Shown here: piece by piece, positions 27,991 through 37,276 of the stretch
Position numbering within the stretch: position 1 is the first letter of the stretch
Layout of the letters: every line of letters begins with the position of its first letter
From: Thalassospira sp. ER-Se-21-Dark
GTDB taxonomy: Bacteria; Pseudomonadota; Alphaproteobacteria; Rhodospirillales; Thalassospiraceae
Reading direction: 5' to 3'
NCBI RefSeq assembly: GCF_017922435.1
Contig: NZ_VDEZ01000005.1
Span: 263,692-327,691, forward strand
DNA: 64,000 bases
The notes under the pieces: model-generated
Databases searched by the model: none
Told to the model about the DNA's origin: nothing
Seen by the model: the letters and a program-made list of their open reading frames with translations, nothing else
Position numbers and translations under genes: made by a program

Positions 27991-28020
27991 AAAGGCGGCA
28001 CCCATTGTGGCGCCGCCTTT
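27991..28020. terminator. Bidirectional terminator between AraC-type gene and recA
   Basis: AAAGGCGGC and GCCGCCTTT form a 9-bp stem around 12 bases, flanked by A and T runs (AAGAAAAAGG; CCTTTTG). The two genes converge here. Confidence 0.8.
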
Positions 28021-28047
28021 TGCAATCAGTTGGAATGATCAATCAGA

Positions 28048-29082
28048 TCAATCGTCGTTGACCGGTTCATCTTCGCTCATATTGGTCATGGCTTCGGCGA
28101 TCAGACCGGCACTCTCGCGAATGCTGTTTTCGATCTCCTTGGTCATTTCCGGGTTCTCGCGCAGGAAGCTCTTGGCGTTCTCGCGGCCCTGACCGATACG
28201 GGTCGAGTTATAGGAGAACCACGAACCGGATTTCTCGACGATGCCGGCCTTGACGCCAAGATCAAGGATTTCACCCATCTTGGAAATGCCTTCGCCATAC
28301 ATGATGTCGAATTCGACCTGCTTGAACGGCGGGGCCATCTTGTTTTTGACGACCTTGACACGCGTCTGGTTGCCAACGACTTCATCACGGTCCTTGATCT
28401 GACCGATACGACGGATATCAAGGCGGACAGAGGCATAGAATTTAAGCGCGTTACCACCGGTGGTGGTTTCCGGGCTGCCAAACATCACGCCAATCTTCAT
28501 ACGGATCTGGTTGATGAAGATGACCATGCAGTTCGAACGCGAAACAGAACTGGTCAGCTTACGCAGTGCCTGGCTCATCAGGCGGGCCTGCAGACCAACG
28601 TGCGTATCGCCCATCTCACCCTCAAGTTCGGCGCGCGGGACAAGGGCAGCAACCGAATCGACGACCAGAACATCAATCGCGCCAGAACGCACCAGCGTGT
28701 CAGCGATTTCAAGGGCCTGTTCACCGGCATCGGGCTGGGAAATCAGGAGTTCGTCGGTATTCACACCCAGCTTGCGGGCATATCCCGGGTCAAGCGCGTG
28801 TTCGGCATCGACAAACGCACAGGTGCCACCAAGCTTCTGGGCTTCGGCAACCGTGTGCAACGCCAGCGTGGTTTTACCCGAACTTTCCGGACCATAGATT
28901 TCAACGATACGGCCACGCGGCAAACCACCGATACCAAGCCCGATATCAAGGCCAAGTGAACCGGTTGAAATGGCTGAGATATCAACGGCGCTTTCCCGCT
29001 GACCCAGCTTCATAATCGAACCTTTGCCAAATGCCCGTTCGATCTGCCCAAGGGCGGCTTCGAGTGCCTTCTGCTTATCCAT
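28048..29082 (-). CDS. recA: Recombinase RecA
   Basis: A 344-residue RecA. Walker A is GPESSGKTT (64-72); [12 protein letters not shown] and [28 protein letters not shown] (loop L2) follow, and the acidic tail [10 protein letters not shown] ends it. It performs strand exchange and activates LexA cleavage. ATG 29082 follows AAGGATACT; an in-frame ATG at 29121 would add 13 residues but lacks a ribosome site. A LexA box lies about 180 bases upstream, so it is SOS-regulated. Confidence 0.97.
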   Translation of the reverse strand: MDKQKALEAALGQIERAFGKGSIMKLGQRESAVDISAISTGSLGLDIGLGIGGLPRGRIVEIYGPESSGKTTLALHTVAEAQKLGGTCAFVDAEHALDPGYARKLGVNTDELLISQPDAGEQALEIADTLVRSGAIDVLVVDSVAALVPRAELEGEMGDTHVGLQARLMSQALRKLTSSVSRSNCMVIFINQIRMKIGVMFGSPETTTGGNALKFYASVRLDIRRIGQIKDRDEVVGNQTRVKVVKNKMAPPFKQVEFDIMYGEGISKMGEILDLGVKAGIVEKSGSWFSYNSTRIGQGRENAKSFLRENPEMTKEIENSIRESAGLIAEAMTNMSEDEPVNDD

Positions 29083-29262
29083 AGTATCCTTATCCACCAA
29101 ATGCAGCGCGGTCTGAATCATTGCTCGAACTCTCTTATTCCACAGGGCCGGGTTGGATGCAACGCAGGCGGTTCCCCGGACCTATAATGCGGAACGCCAC
29201 CGCTAGACTGTTTTGCCTGTTGCCGCAGCCTGCCACTGCGTTCTTATCGACAAAACAACTGA

Positions 29263-29277
29263 GAACATAATGCGAAC
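29263..29277 (-). promoter_or_regulatory. LexA (SOS) box GTTC-N7-GTTC upstream of recA
   Basis: Read on the minus strand: GTTCGCATTATGTTC, an exact match to the alphaproteobacterial LexA consensus. It lies in the recA promoter region. Confidence 0.88.
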
Positions 29278-29406
29278 ATTCTCACAAAAATTCGGATGTT
29301 GCAAGTTTGTTCTCATTCCACCCTACAGAACCTTTAGAGAACAGACGCATCAACCGCCCGCCCGGCAATAACGGGGCGTGGGGTCAGTGACGGTTTGGCA
29401 ATGCCA

Positions 29407-29886
29407 TCATGTGGTGATTTTAAGATGTTCGTGCTTGTGCGCATGTCCGTGATGATCATCGCCATGATGATGGCTTTCGACATGCAGTTCGCCCGGCACG
29501 GTATAAAGCTGCCCGTGGCGCACGCCCGGCTGCGCCAGAACCTTGTCGGCAAAGGCACGGATTTCTGAAAGCCGCCCGCGCAATGTCACGCTTTCAAGGC
29601 AGGTATCATGATCAATATGGAAATGCACCGTGGAGACCGTCAGATTGTGGTGTTCGTGCTGGGTGCTCATCAGGCGTGACGCCAGCATGCGTTCCTCGTG
29701 ATCATAGACATAGTTCAGAGCCGCAATCCCGACCCCGTCGGCATTGTCTTCAAGCTTGGTGTTCTGAAGCTTTTCACGGATCAGATCTCGAAATCCCTCG
29801 GACCGGTTGGTATAGCCGCGGTGATCAAGAAACGCGTCAAACGCCTCCATCAGATCGTCTTCAATCGATACGGTCACGCGGGTCAT
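29407..29886 (-). CDS. nikR: Nickel-responsive regulator NikR
   Basis: A 159-residue ribbon-helix-helix regulator. MTRVTVSIEDDLMEAFDAFLD begins the DNA-binding ribbon. The nickel site is complete: His77, His88, His90 and Cys96 (TVHFHIDHDTC). A His-rich tail (ESHHHGDDHHGHAHKHEH) is longer than in E. coli NikR and may store or sense nickel. It represses nickel uptake genes when nickel-bound. It is divergent from the two NikK/NikL-like genes, its likely targets. Confidence 0.95.
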   Translation of the reverse strand: MTRVTVSIEDDLMEAFDAFLDHRGYTNRSEGFRDLIREKLQNTKLEDNADGVGIAALNYVYDHEERMLASRLMSTQHEHHNLTVSTVHFHIDHDTCLESVTLRGRLSEIRAFADKVLAQPGVRHGQLYTVPGELHVESHHHGDDHHGHAHKHEHLKITT

Positions 29887-29991
29887 TTTGACTACCTCTC
29901 ACAATCAACGGCTTGACGAGTATGATCTTTTTTGAAAAGTTCACACCCGCACATGGTTCTTCCATAAAAACAATTTCCCAAAGGAACGCAA

Positions 29992-30780
29992 ATGTTTCAA
30001 CCAAAGTTCGCAACCAGCATGGTGATTGCTGCCGCAACGCTCCTGATCGGTCTGTCGGCAAACGCCCATGAATTCATCGCAAGCCAATCGCCTGCAACGG
30101 CGAAGCCGGGCGAGAATGCGACACTTATCCTTGATTCGACCCATCAGTTTGGCCTTCCGGAAGAAGCAGAAGGCGTAAATGATGTGCGCGCCACGCTGAT
30201 CACCGCCGATGGCACGAACGACATTGCGATTTCCCAAAATGACAACGCGCCCAATCTGATCGGTACGTTTGAAGTGCCCGATACCGCAGCCTGGATTTCC
30301 GGCCATCGTCTGGGTGTTGTCTGGTCGCAAACCCCCGATGGCTGGCAGGCTGGCGGTGCCGACGAGCATCCCGACGCCATCGCATCGACCCGCTACGAAA
30401 AGTTTGCCAAGCTTCTGGTGGGTACCGAAGGTGCTGCCGATTTTGTTACCAAACCACTTGGTAATGCGCTTGAAATCGTGCCGCTCAGCGATCCGCGTGA
30501 CACCAAGGTCGGCGAGGATGCCGAATTCCAGATCCTTTTGAACGGCCACCCGTTGACGACCTCGGTTCTGGCAACCTATGCCGGATTTACCGAAACACCG
30601 TCCTCCTGGGCCTATGCGACCGAAACGCTGAGCACCGAGGCCGGCAGTGGCATTGCCAAGGTCCGGGTATCGGCCCCCGGTTTGTGGATTGTGCGTGTCG
30701 CAGCCGACATGCCCGATGCGGAGGAAGGTGTCGGCAACCACAACATCCGCGCGACCCTATCATTCGCCGTTGATGAATGA
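29992..30780 (+). CDS. DUF4198 periplasmic protein, NikK-like
   Basis: A 262-residue exported protein. The signal ends near SANA, and the mature protein begins with HEFIA, so His is the new N-terminal residue as in DUF4198/NikK proteins of nickel and cobalt ECF systems. The rest is beta-rich (TLILDSTHQFG, GHPLTTSVLATYAGF). It probably binds nickel in the periplasm for uptake. AAAGGAACG precedes ATG 29992. It is divergent from nikR and overlaps the next gene by ATGA. No permease gene follows. Confidence 0.78.
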   Translation: MFQPKFATSMVIAAATLLIGLSANAHEFIASQSPATAKPGENATLILDSTHQFGLPEEAEGVNDVRATLITADGTNDIAISQNDNAPNLIGTFEVPDTAAWISGHRLGVVWSQTPDGWQAGGADEHPDAIASTRYEKFAKLLVGTEGAADFVTKPLGNALEIVPLSDPRDTKVGEDAEFQILLNGHPLTTSVLATYAGFTETPSSWAYATETLSTEAGSGIAKVRVSAPGLWIVRVAADMPDAEEGVGNHNIRATLSFAVDE

Positions 30781-31331
30781 TGATGGCACGGATCGGCTTT
30801 ACATATTTATCGGTTCTGGTGGCCCTGCTGATTGCAGGGCCATTGGCCGTCCCTGTCCCCGCCCATGCCCATGGCGCTGGCTGGCAGGTCGAAGATAGTG
30901 CCAATACAAAGACCTATGGTTTTCGATATACCGACGGATCCCCGATGGCCTTTGCCGAGGTGGTTGTCACAACCAAGGACGGCAAGGTCTGGCAAAAGGC
31001 GCGCACGGACCGGATCGGTCAGTTTTCGCTTGGGCTTGGCAGCACATCGCCACAAGATGCGCCGCGTGAACTCCACATCAAGGTGGCCGATGGCATGGGG
31101 CATGTTGTGCAATTGACCTATCAGTTAACCAATACCACTGCCGTTCCGGCGGCCGCCCAGAAAGCTGCTGGCACGTCGGCAACGAGCGCAACGACCATCC
31201 AGGGCACGCCCGCACTGTTTGATTTGCCACTTTGGGCAAGCATCCTGTTTGGCTGCAGCATCCTCGCCAACCTGTTTGGCGGGCTTATGCTTTGGCAGCG
31301 TCGCCAGATGGCTCGGAAACAGTCGAACTGA
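30777..31331 (+). CDS. NikL-like membrane-anchored periplasmic protein
   Basis: A 184-residue protein with an N-terminal signal ending in AHA and mature HGAGW. It has a central carboxypeptidase-regulatory-like beta domain (TYGFRYTDGSPMAFAEVVV) and one C-terminal membrane segment (about 155-172) with a basic tail, the layout of NikL. It works with NikK-like proteins in nickel import. It overlaps the preceding gene by 4 bases. Its stop abuts that of the convergent DMT transporter gene with no gap. Confidence 0.72.
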   Translation: MMMARIGFTYLSVLVALLIAGPLAVPVPAHAHGAGWQVEDSANTKTYGFRYTDGSPMAFAEVVVTTKDGKVWQKARTDRIGQFSLGLGSTSPQDAPRELHIKVADGMGHVVQLTYQLTNTTAVPAAAQKAAGTSATSATTIQGTPALFDLPLWASILFGCSILANLFGGLMLWQRRQMARKQSN

Positions 31332-32231
31332 TCAGGGCATGAACAGCAAGGTCACCCCGCCAAAGGCAAGGAAGGTTCCGATTACCGCCTGAATGCCAAC
31401 CGGCTTGCGCAAGATCAGCCCTTCATAAACGATCAGAATAACCGGCGGCAGCGCCATCAGGGTTGAGGCAATCCCGACATTGGCATTTTGAACCGCCAGC
31501 ATTGAAAGCCACACACCGATTGCGGGCCCGACAAGCGCGCCTAGCAACAGCCATTTGCCAACATCCGGCGCGATACAGGCCGTAACAGTCCGACGCACCC
31601 GGCCAAGGATGACCGCCAGTCCCCACATGGCAATCACGGCGACCAGCGTTCTGATCCATGTGGCGGAAAGTGCTGAATAGCCATCAATCAGGGCATATTT
31701 CGCCGTGATCAGATTGGCAACCTGCCCGACCGCGCCGCCAAAACCAAACAGAATGCCAATGGTGTAATTGCGGCCCTCAAGCCCGATCGGGCGGCCTTTT
31801 TTGCCAAGAATGACAATCAAAACACCACCCACACCACAGGCGATCCCAGTGATTTCAATCGGGCGCAGCGTTTCATCAAACAGGACCCAGGCCAGAACCG
31901 CGCCCATGATCGGAACGGTCGACATCAGCAACATCGAAAGCCGCGCACCGATCAGAACAAAAGCCTGAAAAAGCATGGCATCGCCAATCACCAGCCCCAA
32001 TACAGACGAAAGCGACAACCAGCCAAGCTGTTCCCACGTCACGGCATTCGGCCATGGCTGGCCCTGAAGGATCCAATGCAAAATAGTCAGACAAAAGATC
32101 GAACAGGCCAGACGCCCGCGATTGACCGTCTGCGCCCCTGCCTTGCCGCCGATATTGGAGAAGATCATGCTGGAACTCGCCCAACAGAGCGCAGCACTAA
32201 AGGCAGCAGCCTCGCCAAAAAGGGAAATCAT
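31332..32231 (-). CDS. EamA/DMT-superfamily transporter
   Basis: A 299-residue inner-membrane protein with about ten hydrophobic segments in two EamA repeats (N-terminal GEAAAFSAALCWASSSMIFSN; second half GGAVGQVANLITAKYAL). It is probably an exporter of a small metabolite; the substrate is unknown. ATG 32231 has GGAAACG 8 bases upstream; a GTG 42 bases earlier is less likely. It converges with the NikL-like gene. Confidence 0.85.
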   Translation of the reverse strand: MISLFGEAAAFSAALCWASSSMIFSNIGGKAGAQTVNRGRLACSIFCLTILHWILQGQPWPNAVTWEQLGWLSLSSVLGLVIGDAMLFQAFVLIGARLSMLLMSTVPIMGAVLAWVLFDETLRPIEITGIACGVGGVLIVILGKKGRPIGLEGRNYTIGILFGFGGAVGQVANLITAKYALIDGYSALSATWIRTLVAVIAMWGLAVILGRVRRTVTACIAPDVGKWLLLGALVGPAIGVWLSMLAVQNANVGIASTLMALPPVILIVYEGLILRKPVGIQAVIGTFLAFGGVTLLFMP

Positions 32232-32470
32232 GGGGCGCGTTTCCGAGAGAGTTTGTCTGTCTGGCTTTAACACCAGTTATGAGTGCAGGTCGTGGTAGCG
32301 CATACCTGCCTCCGTCATACAGCGGAGTTTTACGTCATTTGCAATGGCTTTTATTACCTTACAAAGACGCAAGCGCCCTTAAGCCCACACGTTTTCCGTC
32401 CACAAAATGGCAGACGGACAGATCAGATTATTGTCTTAAGAACACAAGGCAGGCGGGACACGTTTGATCT

Positions 32471-33148
32471 TCATTGATCGTAGGCATTAAGAGTCTGAAA
32501 ATCAGATTGAGTCAGCACACGGGTGATCTCTGGCAAATATTTTTCGTTCTTCTTCGAAAGCCAAAGATAGGCGTGCCCCTGCCTGACCACCGTTTTTGTC
32601 GCAGACGCCAATTGCGCTTCATAATGTTTCAGGTTGTTGCTTTCGATCAGAAACGCATCAAGACGACGCCTTAAAAACATATCAACGACAATGTCGTATG
32701 ATGGCAAAAATATCCGGTTGATATGCCCGCCGGCAGCCTCCGAGGACCATTTGGTGCCACGACGAAGGCCCAATGTCACGGCACCAAGATCATCAACGGA
32801 GTTGATCGCCGGGTCAGAGGTTACCAACACCCCCTCACCAGAGATAAGCGGGACCGGAACCATCACTGCCTTGGCGCCAACATAAGGCGCAAACTCCGGC
32901 AACCTTGGAAAATCACCATCAATCTGACCACTCAGAAGCAGCGCCTCTGAACGACTTGCAGGCATATATTGTACTGAAAGGCAGGGGTCATGACCGGCAA
33001 AGATGTGTTCGAGCTTTTCACCGACTTCTCTGCCGATGGCGTCTTCAAGACCAGCCAATTGCAAGCACGGTAGTGCTCTTACTGAAATTGGCTGCCATAT
33101 GACTATCACAAGAGCAATCAATACACTGGCGGTACCGAACAACCGCAT
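32471..33148 (-). CDS. Exported binding-protein-like protein (SBP_bac_3 fold), paralogue 1
   Basis: A 225-residue exported protein with a signal peptide ending near VRA. It resembles family 3 solute-binding proteins in layout: CLQLAG at the mature start, SGQIDGDFPRLPEF, DDLGAVTLGLRRGT and RRRLDAFLIE. No permease or ATPase gene is near. It is the most divergent of four successive related genes. Function is unknown; it might act as a sensor or scavenging receptor. Confidence 0.65.
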   Translation of the reverse strand: MRLFGTASVLIALVIVIWQPISVRALPCLQLAGLEDAIGREVGEKLEHIFAGHDPCLSVQYMPASRSEALLLSGQIDGDFPRLPEFAPYVGAKAVMVPVPLISGEGVLVTSDPAINSVDDLGAVTLGLRRGTKWSSEAAGGHINRIFLPSYDIVVDMFLRRRLDAFLIESNNLKHYEAQLASATKTVVRQGHAYLWLSKKNEKYLPEITRVLTQSDFQTLNAYDQ

Positions 33149-33225
33149 ACAGCGGACTCCAAGCCTGATCTGGATACATTAGAAAAGATTATATAACTTC
33201 AACCTATCAGTTCAGCTCGCGAAAT

Positions 33226-33954
33226 TCACGATTTTGTTTCGGTTTCCATTTCCGGCTCAAGTGCAGCCCGAAAAAGGTATGTTCCCCGATCGAATTGCGG
33301 CAACAGGGCCTCGTATTCCTTGCGCAGCCAGCTATAGGTCGTAAGGGTTTCCAGTTCGATGGTGCGATAGCCATCCGGCACCCCTTCGGTCTGATTAAGC
33401 GAGAAATCGTCAATCAACAGACCATCCAGCCGCCCAAGACGGAGCATGCGCAACATCATCCCGGCACCCCCGGGTACGGTGACGATATCAGCAAGACCTA
33501 CCAGTTCCTGTTTGCCGTGGTCATCGCCCAGCCAAACGCCGATTTCCTTGTTTTTAAGATCACTGAGTGATTTCACGGTGTCGTCAGCCGTGATCAAAAG
33601 GCTTTTGGGACGTCCAACAACCACCGCCCCGGAAACAAGCGGCACACCAGCCGATTGTCGAATGGTTTCGCCGCTGGCAAAGACACCATCGATTTCGCCC
33701 CGTTTAAGCGAAACAGCGGTGCGTTTGTTTGGCAACCAGACGGGCTGCACACATAACCCGGCCTCTGCCATGGCGGCACGGTAGCGTTCGGCAGAGCGGA
33801 CATGATCGGCCATCTCCGGCAAGGCAATCTTGAGACAAATTTCTTCGTCTGCCTTTGCCGAGGGCAGCAATTCAAATGACAGGAAAAGTGCTGCCAGAAA
33901 AATGACAGCGAACATACACGATCGAACGATCGCATTGGGCTTGCGAAGCGCCAT
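33226..33954 (-). CDS. Exported binding-protein-like protein, paralogue 2
   Basis: A 242-residue exported protein. The signal ends LPSAKADE; the mature part has CLKIALPE, AGLCVQP, GEIDGVFA and LGRLDGLLIDDFSL. The two Cys residues of the mature N-terminal region are shared with paralogues 3 and 4 and may form a disulfide. GGGGGTGA lies a few bases before ATG 33954. It has the general fold of family 3 binding proteins; ligand unknown. Confidence 0.68.
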   Translation of the reverse strand: MALRKPNAIVRSCMFAVIFLAALFLSFELLPSAKADEEICLKIALPEMADHVRSAERYRAAMAEAGLCVQPVWLPNKRTAVSLKRGEIDGVFASGETIRQSAGVPLVSGAVVVGRPKSLLITADDTVKSLSDLKNKEIGVWLGDDHGKQELVGLADIVTVPGGAGMMLRMLRLGRLDGLLIDDFSLNQTEGVPDGYRTIELETLTTYSWLRKEYEALLPQFDRGTYLFRAALEPEMETETKS

Positions 33955-34281
33955 AATATCACCCCCAAGGCAACATCTTCCCGGTGTTTGCGGGACATGT
34001 TGCGAGCCTACCTGATCTGCCCGCCGTCATTAATTGCGGTCGGGTCATTTTCATTGTTCTTTGGTTTCGGCTTTTGCCGTTAGGGAAAACTATAAGTGCA
34101 ATCCAAAAGCGCGTGCAAGCGCCTGTTTGCCGATCGTTTAAGGCAAACGTATAGGTCGCACTGCAGCATTATGCGACAGAAACAAAGCCAAGCTGGCGGG
34201 GCGCCAAAGCCGATTTGACAGCGCATTGCAGCACTCAGCCGCAAAGGCGGAAACGCCCTTTGGCCCAAAGTTTGATGCGGC
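33955..34281 (-). other. 327-base gap with one hairpin
   Basis: No gene is supported here. GTTTGCC (34125-34131) pairs with GGCAAAC (34142-34148), a weak terminator candidate for paralogue 3. The rest probably holds the promoter of paralogue 2; no clear sigma motif was recognised. Confidence 0.4.
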
Positions 34282-35001
34282 TCAGGAGGGGTCCTTGCGC
34301 AAGGCCGCTATCTTTTCCCGGAAGAGGACGGTGCCATTATCAAATTTCGCCATCTGTTCGGCATGTTCGGCCCGAAGGAAGCTATAGACGGCGAGATTGG
34401 CAACAGGGATCGCAACAAACCCTTCCGGCGCACCACCCTGGCTACGCAATGAATAGTCATTGAGCAAAATACCATCCAGACGCCCTTTCACAAGCATCTC
34501 CATCATCAACTCTGGACCACCGGCGATACGCACAACGTGGTCATAATGTTCAAGAAGATTTTCTGACCAGCCCGTTCCCAACCAGACACCGATCTGTTCA
34601 GACGTAAGCTCTGACAGGGTTTTGGGGCCATCGTTTTTAACGACAAACATACCATCGGGTTTCCCCAAAATAACACTGCCGCGGATCACAGGCGTTTCGG
34701 TCGTCTTTCCATATGTTTCAAGCATGGCAAAGACGCCATCAATCTGTTTATGGCGCATTGCCATGAACGTCCGCGCATGGGGCATCAAAACAGGTTCGAC
34801 ACAAAGACCGGCATCATTCATTGCCGCCTGATAAATGTCGTGTCCGGTATCGCCAATTGTGGCTTCGGGGATGGCAATGCGCAGGCATGGTTGCTTTGCC
34901 TTTGCGCCGGGCAGCATGGCAAAGGAAAGCAAAAGCGCCGCCAAACAGATCAGTGTCAGAGCAAAGCTTCGTAAGAACGTGTGCAATTGAAAGCTAGCCA
35001 T
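34282..35001 (-). CDS. Exported binding-protein-like protein, paralogue 3
   Basis: A 239-residue exported protein. The signal ends LPGAKA; the mature part has CLRIAIPE, DAGLCVEPV, KQIDGVFA, EQIGVWLG and KGRLDGILLNDYSL, aligned with paralogues 2 and 4. GGGAG lies 7 bases before ATG 35001; a longer frame of 25 residues upstream would precede the signal and was rejected. Ligand unknown; no transporter partner nearby. Confidence 0.68.
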   Translation of the reverse strand: MASFQLHTFLRSFALTLICLAALLLSFAMLPGAKAKQPCLRIAIPEATIGDTGHDIYQAAMNDAGLCVEPVLMPHARTFMAMRHKQIDGVFAMLETYGKTTETPVIRGSVILGKPDGMFVVKNDGPKTLSELTSEQIGVWLGTGWSENLLEHYDHVVRIAGGPELMMEMLVKGRLDGILLNDYSLRSQGGAPEGFVAIPVANLAVYSFLRAEHAEQMAKFDNGTVLFREKIAALRKDPS

Positions 35002-35169
35002 TTTCAGTCTCCCACGGCACCAACTGTTTGTTGAGTAACCGTATCCCGGGAAGTTCAGCTTGCGCTTGGTTGGCAAGTTCTGTCGTTCCAGATTTTTTAA
35101 TCCGTTGATTGAAAAGATATATTCTAACCTGCTGATTGCCTAGCGGCGAGTTATCAGCCTTAGGGGGTT

Positions 35170-35907
35170 TCAATTCGGAGGCGCCGCTTTGTCGCAACAG
35201 GATATCATAATACCAAGTTTTGCCAGAAAGGCGCGCGTGGCGCGGTCAAATTGCGGTTTGATATCGGCAAACTCGGCTGTCAGCCAGCTATGCACATCAA
35301 AATGATCAACCTCAATCGCCTTGTATCCTTCGGGCACCCCGCCCGCAAGACCAAGCGAATAGGCATCAGCCAGCATGGCATCAATGCGTCCTTCGGCCAG
35401 CATTTCCTTTAGCATCGCCGTACCGCGCGGCACCCTGATCACGTTTGCGTATTGCTCAACAAGCTTGGGGCACCAGGTCGCGCCAAGCGGCACCCCGACC
35501 ACTTCGGTGGTAAGATCGGCGATCTTATTTACCGGCCCTTCGCGCACCACCAGATATCCTGCCAGCGACCCAAGAAGGACATCACCGGAAACCAGCGGCA
35601 GGTTTACAAGCTCCGGCAGGTCATCGCGTGCTGCAAAAACACCATCAAGCCGCCCGGAACGCAGTGCGACAACCGCGCGTGTTTGCGGCAATGCCACAGG
35701 TGATACACATAACCCCTCATCTTTCATCACATGACGATAAAGATCGAGTTTTTGCGGACTGGATTGGAGTTCAGGCATGGCGATACGAAGGCATTTCTCA
35801 TCGGCCTTGGCAGACGGCAACACCCCGAAAGACACCACAACAGCCATAAAACATATCGTTGCAAAAACACAGTTTCGGGCAAACCTGTGGCTTGAATAGC
35901 GGGCCAT
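35170..35907 (-). CDS. Exported binding-protein-like protein, paralogue 4
   Basis: A 245-residue exported protein. The signal ends LPSAKADE; the mature part has CLRIAMPE, DEGLCVSP, GRLDGVFA, TEVVGVPLG and EGRIDAMLADAYSL, aligned with paralogues 2 and 3. A C-terminal Cys pair (ISCCDK) is peculiar to this copy. GGGAG lies 5 bases before ATG 35907. Ligand unknown. Confidence 0.68.
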   Translation of the reverse strand: MARYSSHRFARNCVFATICFMAVVVSFGVLPSAKADEKCLRIAMPELQSSPQKLDLYRHVMKDEGLCVSPVALPQTRAVVALRSGRLDGVFAARDDLPELVNLPLVSGDVLLGSLAGYLVVREGPVNKIADLTTEVVGVPLGATWCPKLVEQYANVIRVPRGTAMLKEMLAEGRIDAMLADAYSLGLAGGVPEGYKAIEVDHFDVHSWLTAEFADIKPQFDRATRAFLAKLGIMISCCDKAAPPN

Positions 35908-36289
35908 ACATACTCCCAAGAGGCGTTGGTCTATTTTCTTTTATGTTCGCCGAGGTTCCACAAATTCGGAATGCTCTGGAACTTGTTTGTTCTGGCGTTT
36001 GCACCGCAACAGACCAAACGATACGTCTTATTGTATGATGTGACCAGCGCCGAATGCGCATATCCTTCATCGCATCGATACATCTTGTCCCGAGAGCAAC
36101 ATCCTGCAACCCCCGATGTTTTGGAATTACAAGCATTCCGCGCTTGACCGATGAAAAAATGGCGCGCACCATCTGCGCGCGGCTGGCCCGGAAATCGGGA
36201 AAGCAGCGCCACCAAGCCACCAAAGTTTTCAACCGTGCCGCCCTGCATCCCGAATGGATGCACGACGCCCCATATTCCGGACACCCTCG
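35908..36289. other. 382-base divergent gap, no gene recognised
   Basis: It lies between paralogue 4 (minus) and the next DMT transporter (plus). Open frames across it have no family resemblance or ribosome sites. It should hold two promoters; I see no clear motif. Confidence 0.4.
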
Positions 36290-37189
36290 ATGAAACCAGG
36301 GGATATCGCCCGCTACCTGTTCCTCGCCATCGTGTGGGGACTGTCATTCCTCGTTGTTGTTAAAATTGTTGAGGCCTTTGGCTGGGTCGGTGCCGTCACC
36401 TTCCGCGCCCTAATTGCTGCGGGATCGCTTTACTTTCTTGCCCGGTTGTTTCGCCGCAACCTTGATTTTTCTGCAGGTTGGCGTCCCTTTGCCATTGTCG
36501 GTGCCACCACGGTTGCCGGGCAACTGATCGGCCTTTCCTATGCCGCACCGCGGATCGGGACCGCAATGGCCGCCATTTTTGTTGCAGCCATTCCATTGTT
36601 TTCCATGATCATCAGCCAACTCTGGGGCCTTGAACGCACCACAAGACAGGGCTTTGCCGGCTTGGTGCTTGGCATCAGTGGCATTGTGTTGCTGGTCGGG
36701 TTCCCCGCCGTCCCGGTCACATTCGAATTTGCTCTTGGCTGTGTGGCATCAATCCTTGCCGCCCTGTGTGCGGCCTTTGGCAGCAACTATGCCAGCCGCC
36801 ATCTGTGCAACAGTGGCAACTGGGAAACAACCATCGGGGCGTTTCTGTTTGGTGGATTGATGACCTTGCCGCTGATCTTTGCCGTGCCGCTGGAACGCAC
36901 ACCGGTTGCGATGGATTACCTTTATCTGATCATCGCCGCTGTGTTGATGAGTGTATGTACCTATATCGCCTATTTCCGACTGGTTGCCTCCATCGGGCCG
37001 ACGCGCGCGATCAGTGTTGAATTTCTGGTCACCGTGATAGCCGTCTTTATCGGTGCGACCGTTCTGGGTGAAAAACTTTCTGCCATGCAGTTCATTGGCG
37101 GTATCACAATCATGGTCGGCTGTGCGCTGGTTTTGAACCTTGTGCCTGCGTGGATGCGTCCGCGTCCGAGCGCCCCTGAAATCCCCTGA
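36290..37189 (+). CDS. EamA/DMT-superfamily transporter
   Basis: A 299-residue membrane protein with about ten hydrophobic segments and two EamA repeats (YLFLAIVWGLSFLVVVK; LGCVASILAALCAAFGSNYASR). It ends in a soluble Pro/Arg-rich tail. It is probably an exporter of unknown substrate. ATG 36290 starts the conserved part; a 12-residue extension is possible and the ribosome site is weak. It is not closely similar to the DMT gene at 31332-32231. Confidence 0.83.
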   Translation: MKPGDIARYLFLAIVWGLSFLVVVKIVEAFGWVGAVTFRALIAAGSLYFLARLFRRNLDFSAGWRPFAIVGATTVAGQLIGLSYAAPRIGTAMAAIFVAAIPLFSMIISQLWGLERTTRQGFAGLVLGISGIVLLVGFPAVPVTFEFALGCVASILAALCAAFGSNYASRHLCNSGNWETTIGAFLFGGLMTLPLIFAVPLERTPVAMDYLYLIIAAVLMSVCTYIAYFRLVASIGPTRAISVEFLVTVIAVFIGATVLGEKLSAMQFIGGITIMVGCALVLNLVPAWMRPRPSAPEIP

Positions 37190-37214
37190 ACACCTCAGAA
37201 AACATTCCAACTCG

Positions 37215-37239
37215 GGAACATGCACGTCTGCCGGAAGTT
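37215..37239 (+). promoter_or_regulatory. Near-match EcfG-type promoter (GGAAC-N16-AGTT)
   Basis: GGAAC (37215-37219) and AGTT (37236-37239) differ from the consensus by one base in the -10 part. ATG of the exchanger gene is 37 bases downstream. Confidence 0.35.
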
Positions 37240-37276
37240 AGACTAGGTAGTCTTCTTTTATGACAGAAAGCAGCGC

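Noticed and set aside
29920..29946. A NikR operator of the GTATGA-N16-TCATAC type upstream of the NikK-like gene
   Set aside because: GTATGA and TCACAC are present but the spacer is 15 bases and the second half has a mismatch; too weak to list as a site.
35931..36347. Open frames of 60-145 codons in the gap before the second DMT gene
   Set aside because: No ribosome site, signal, domain or consistent frame; they overlap each other on both strands.
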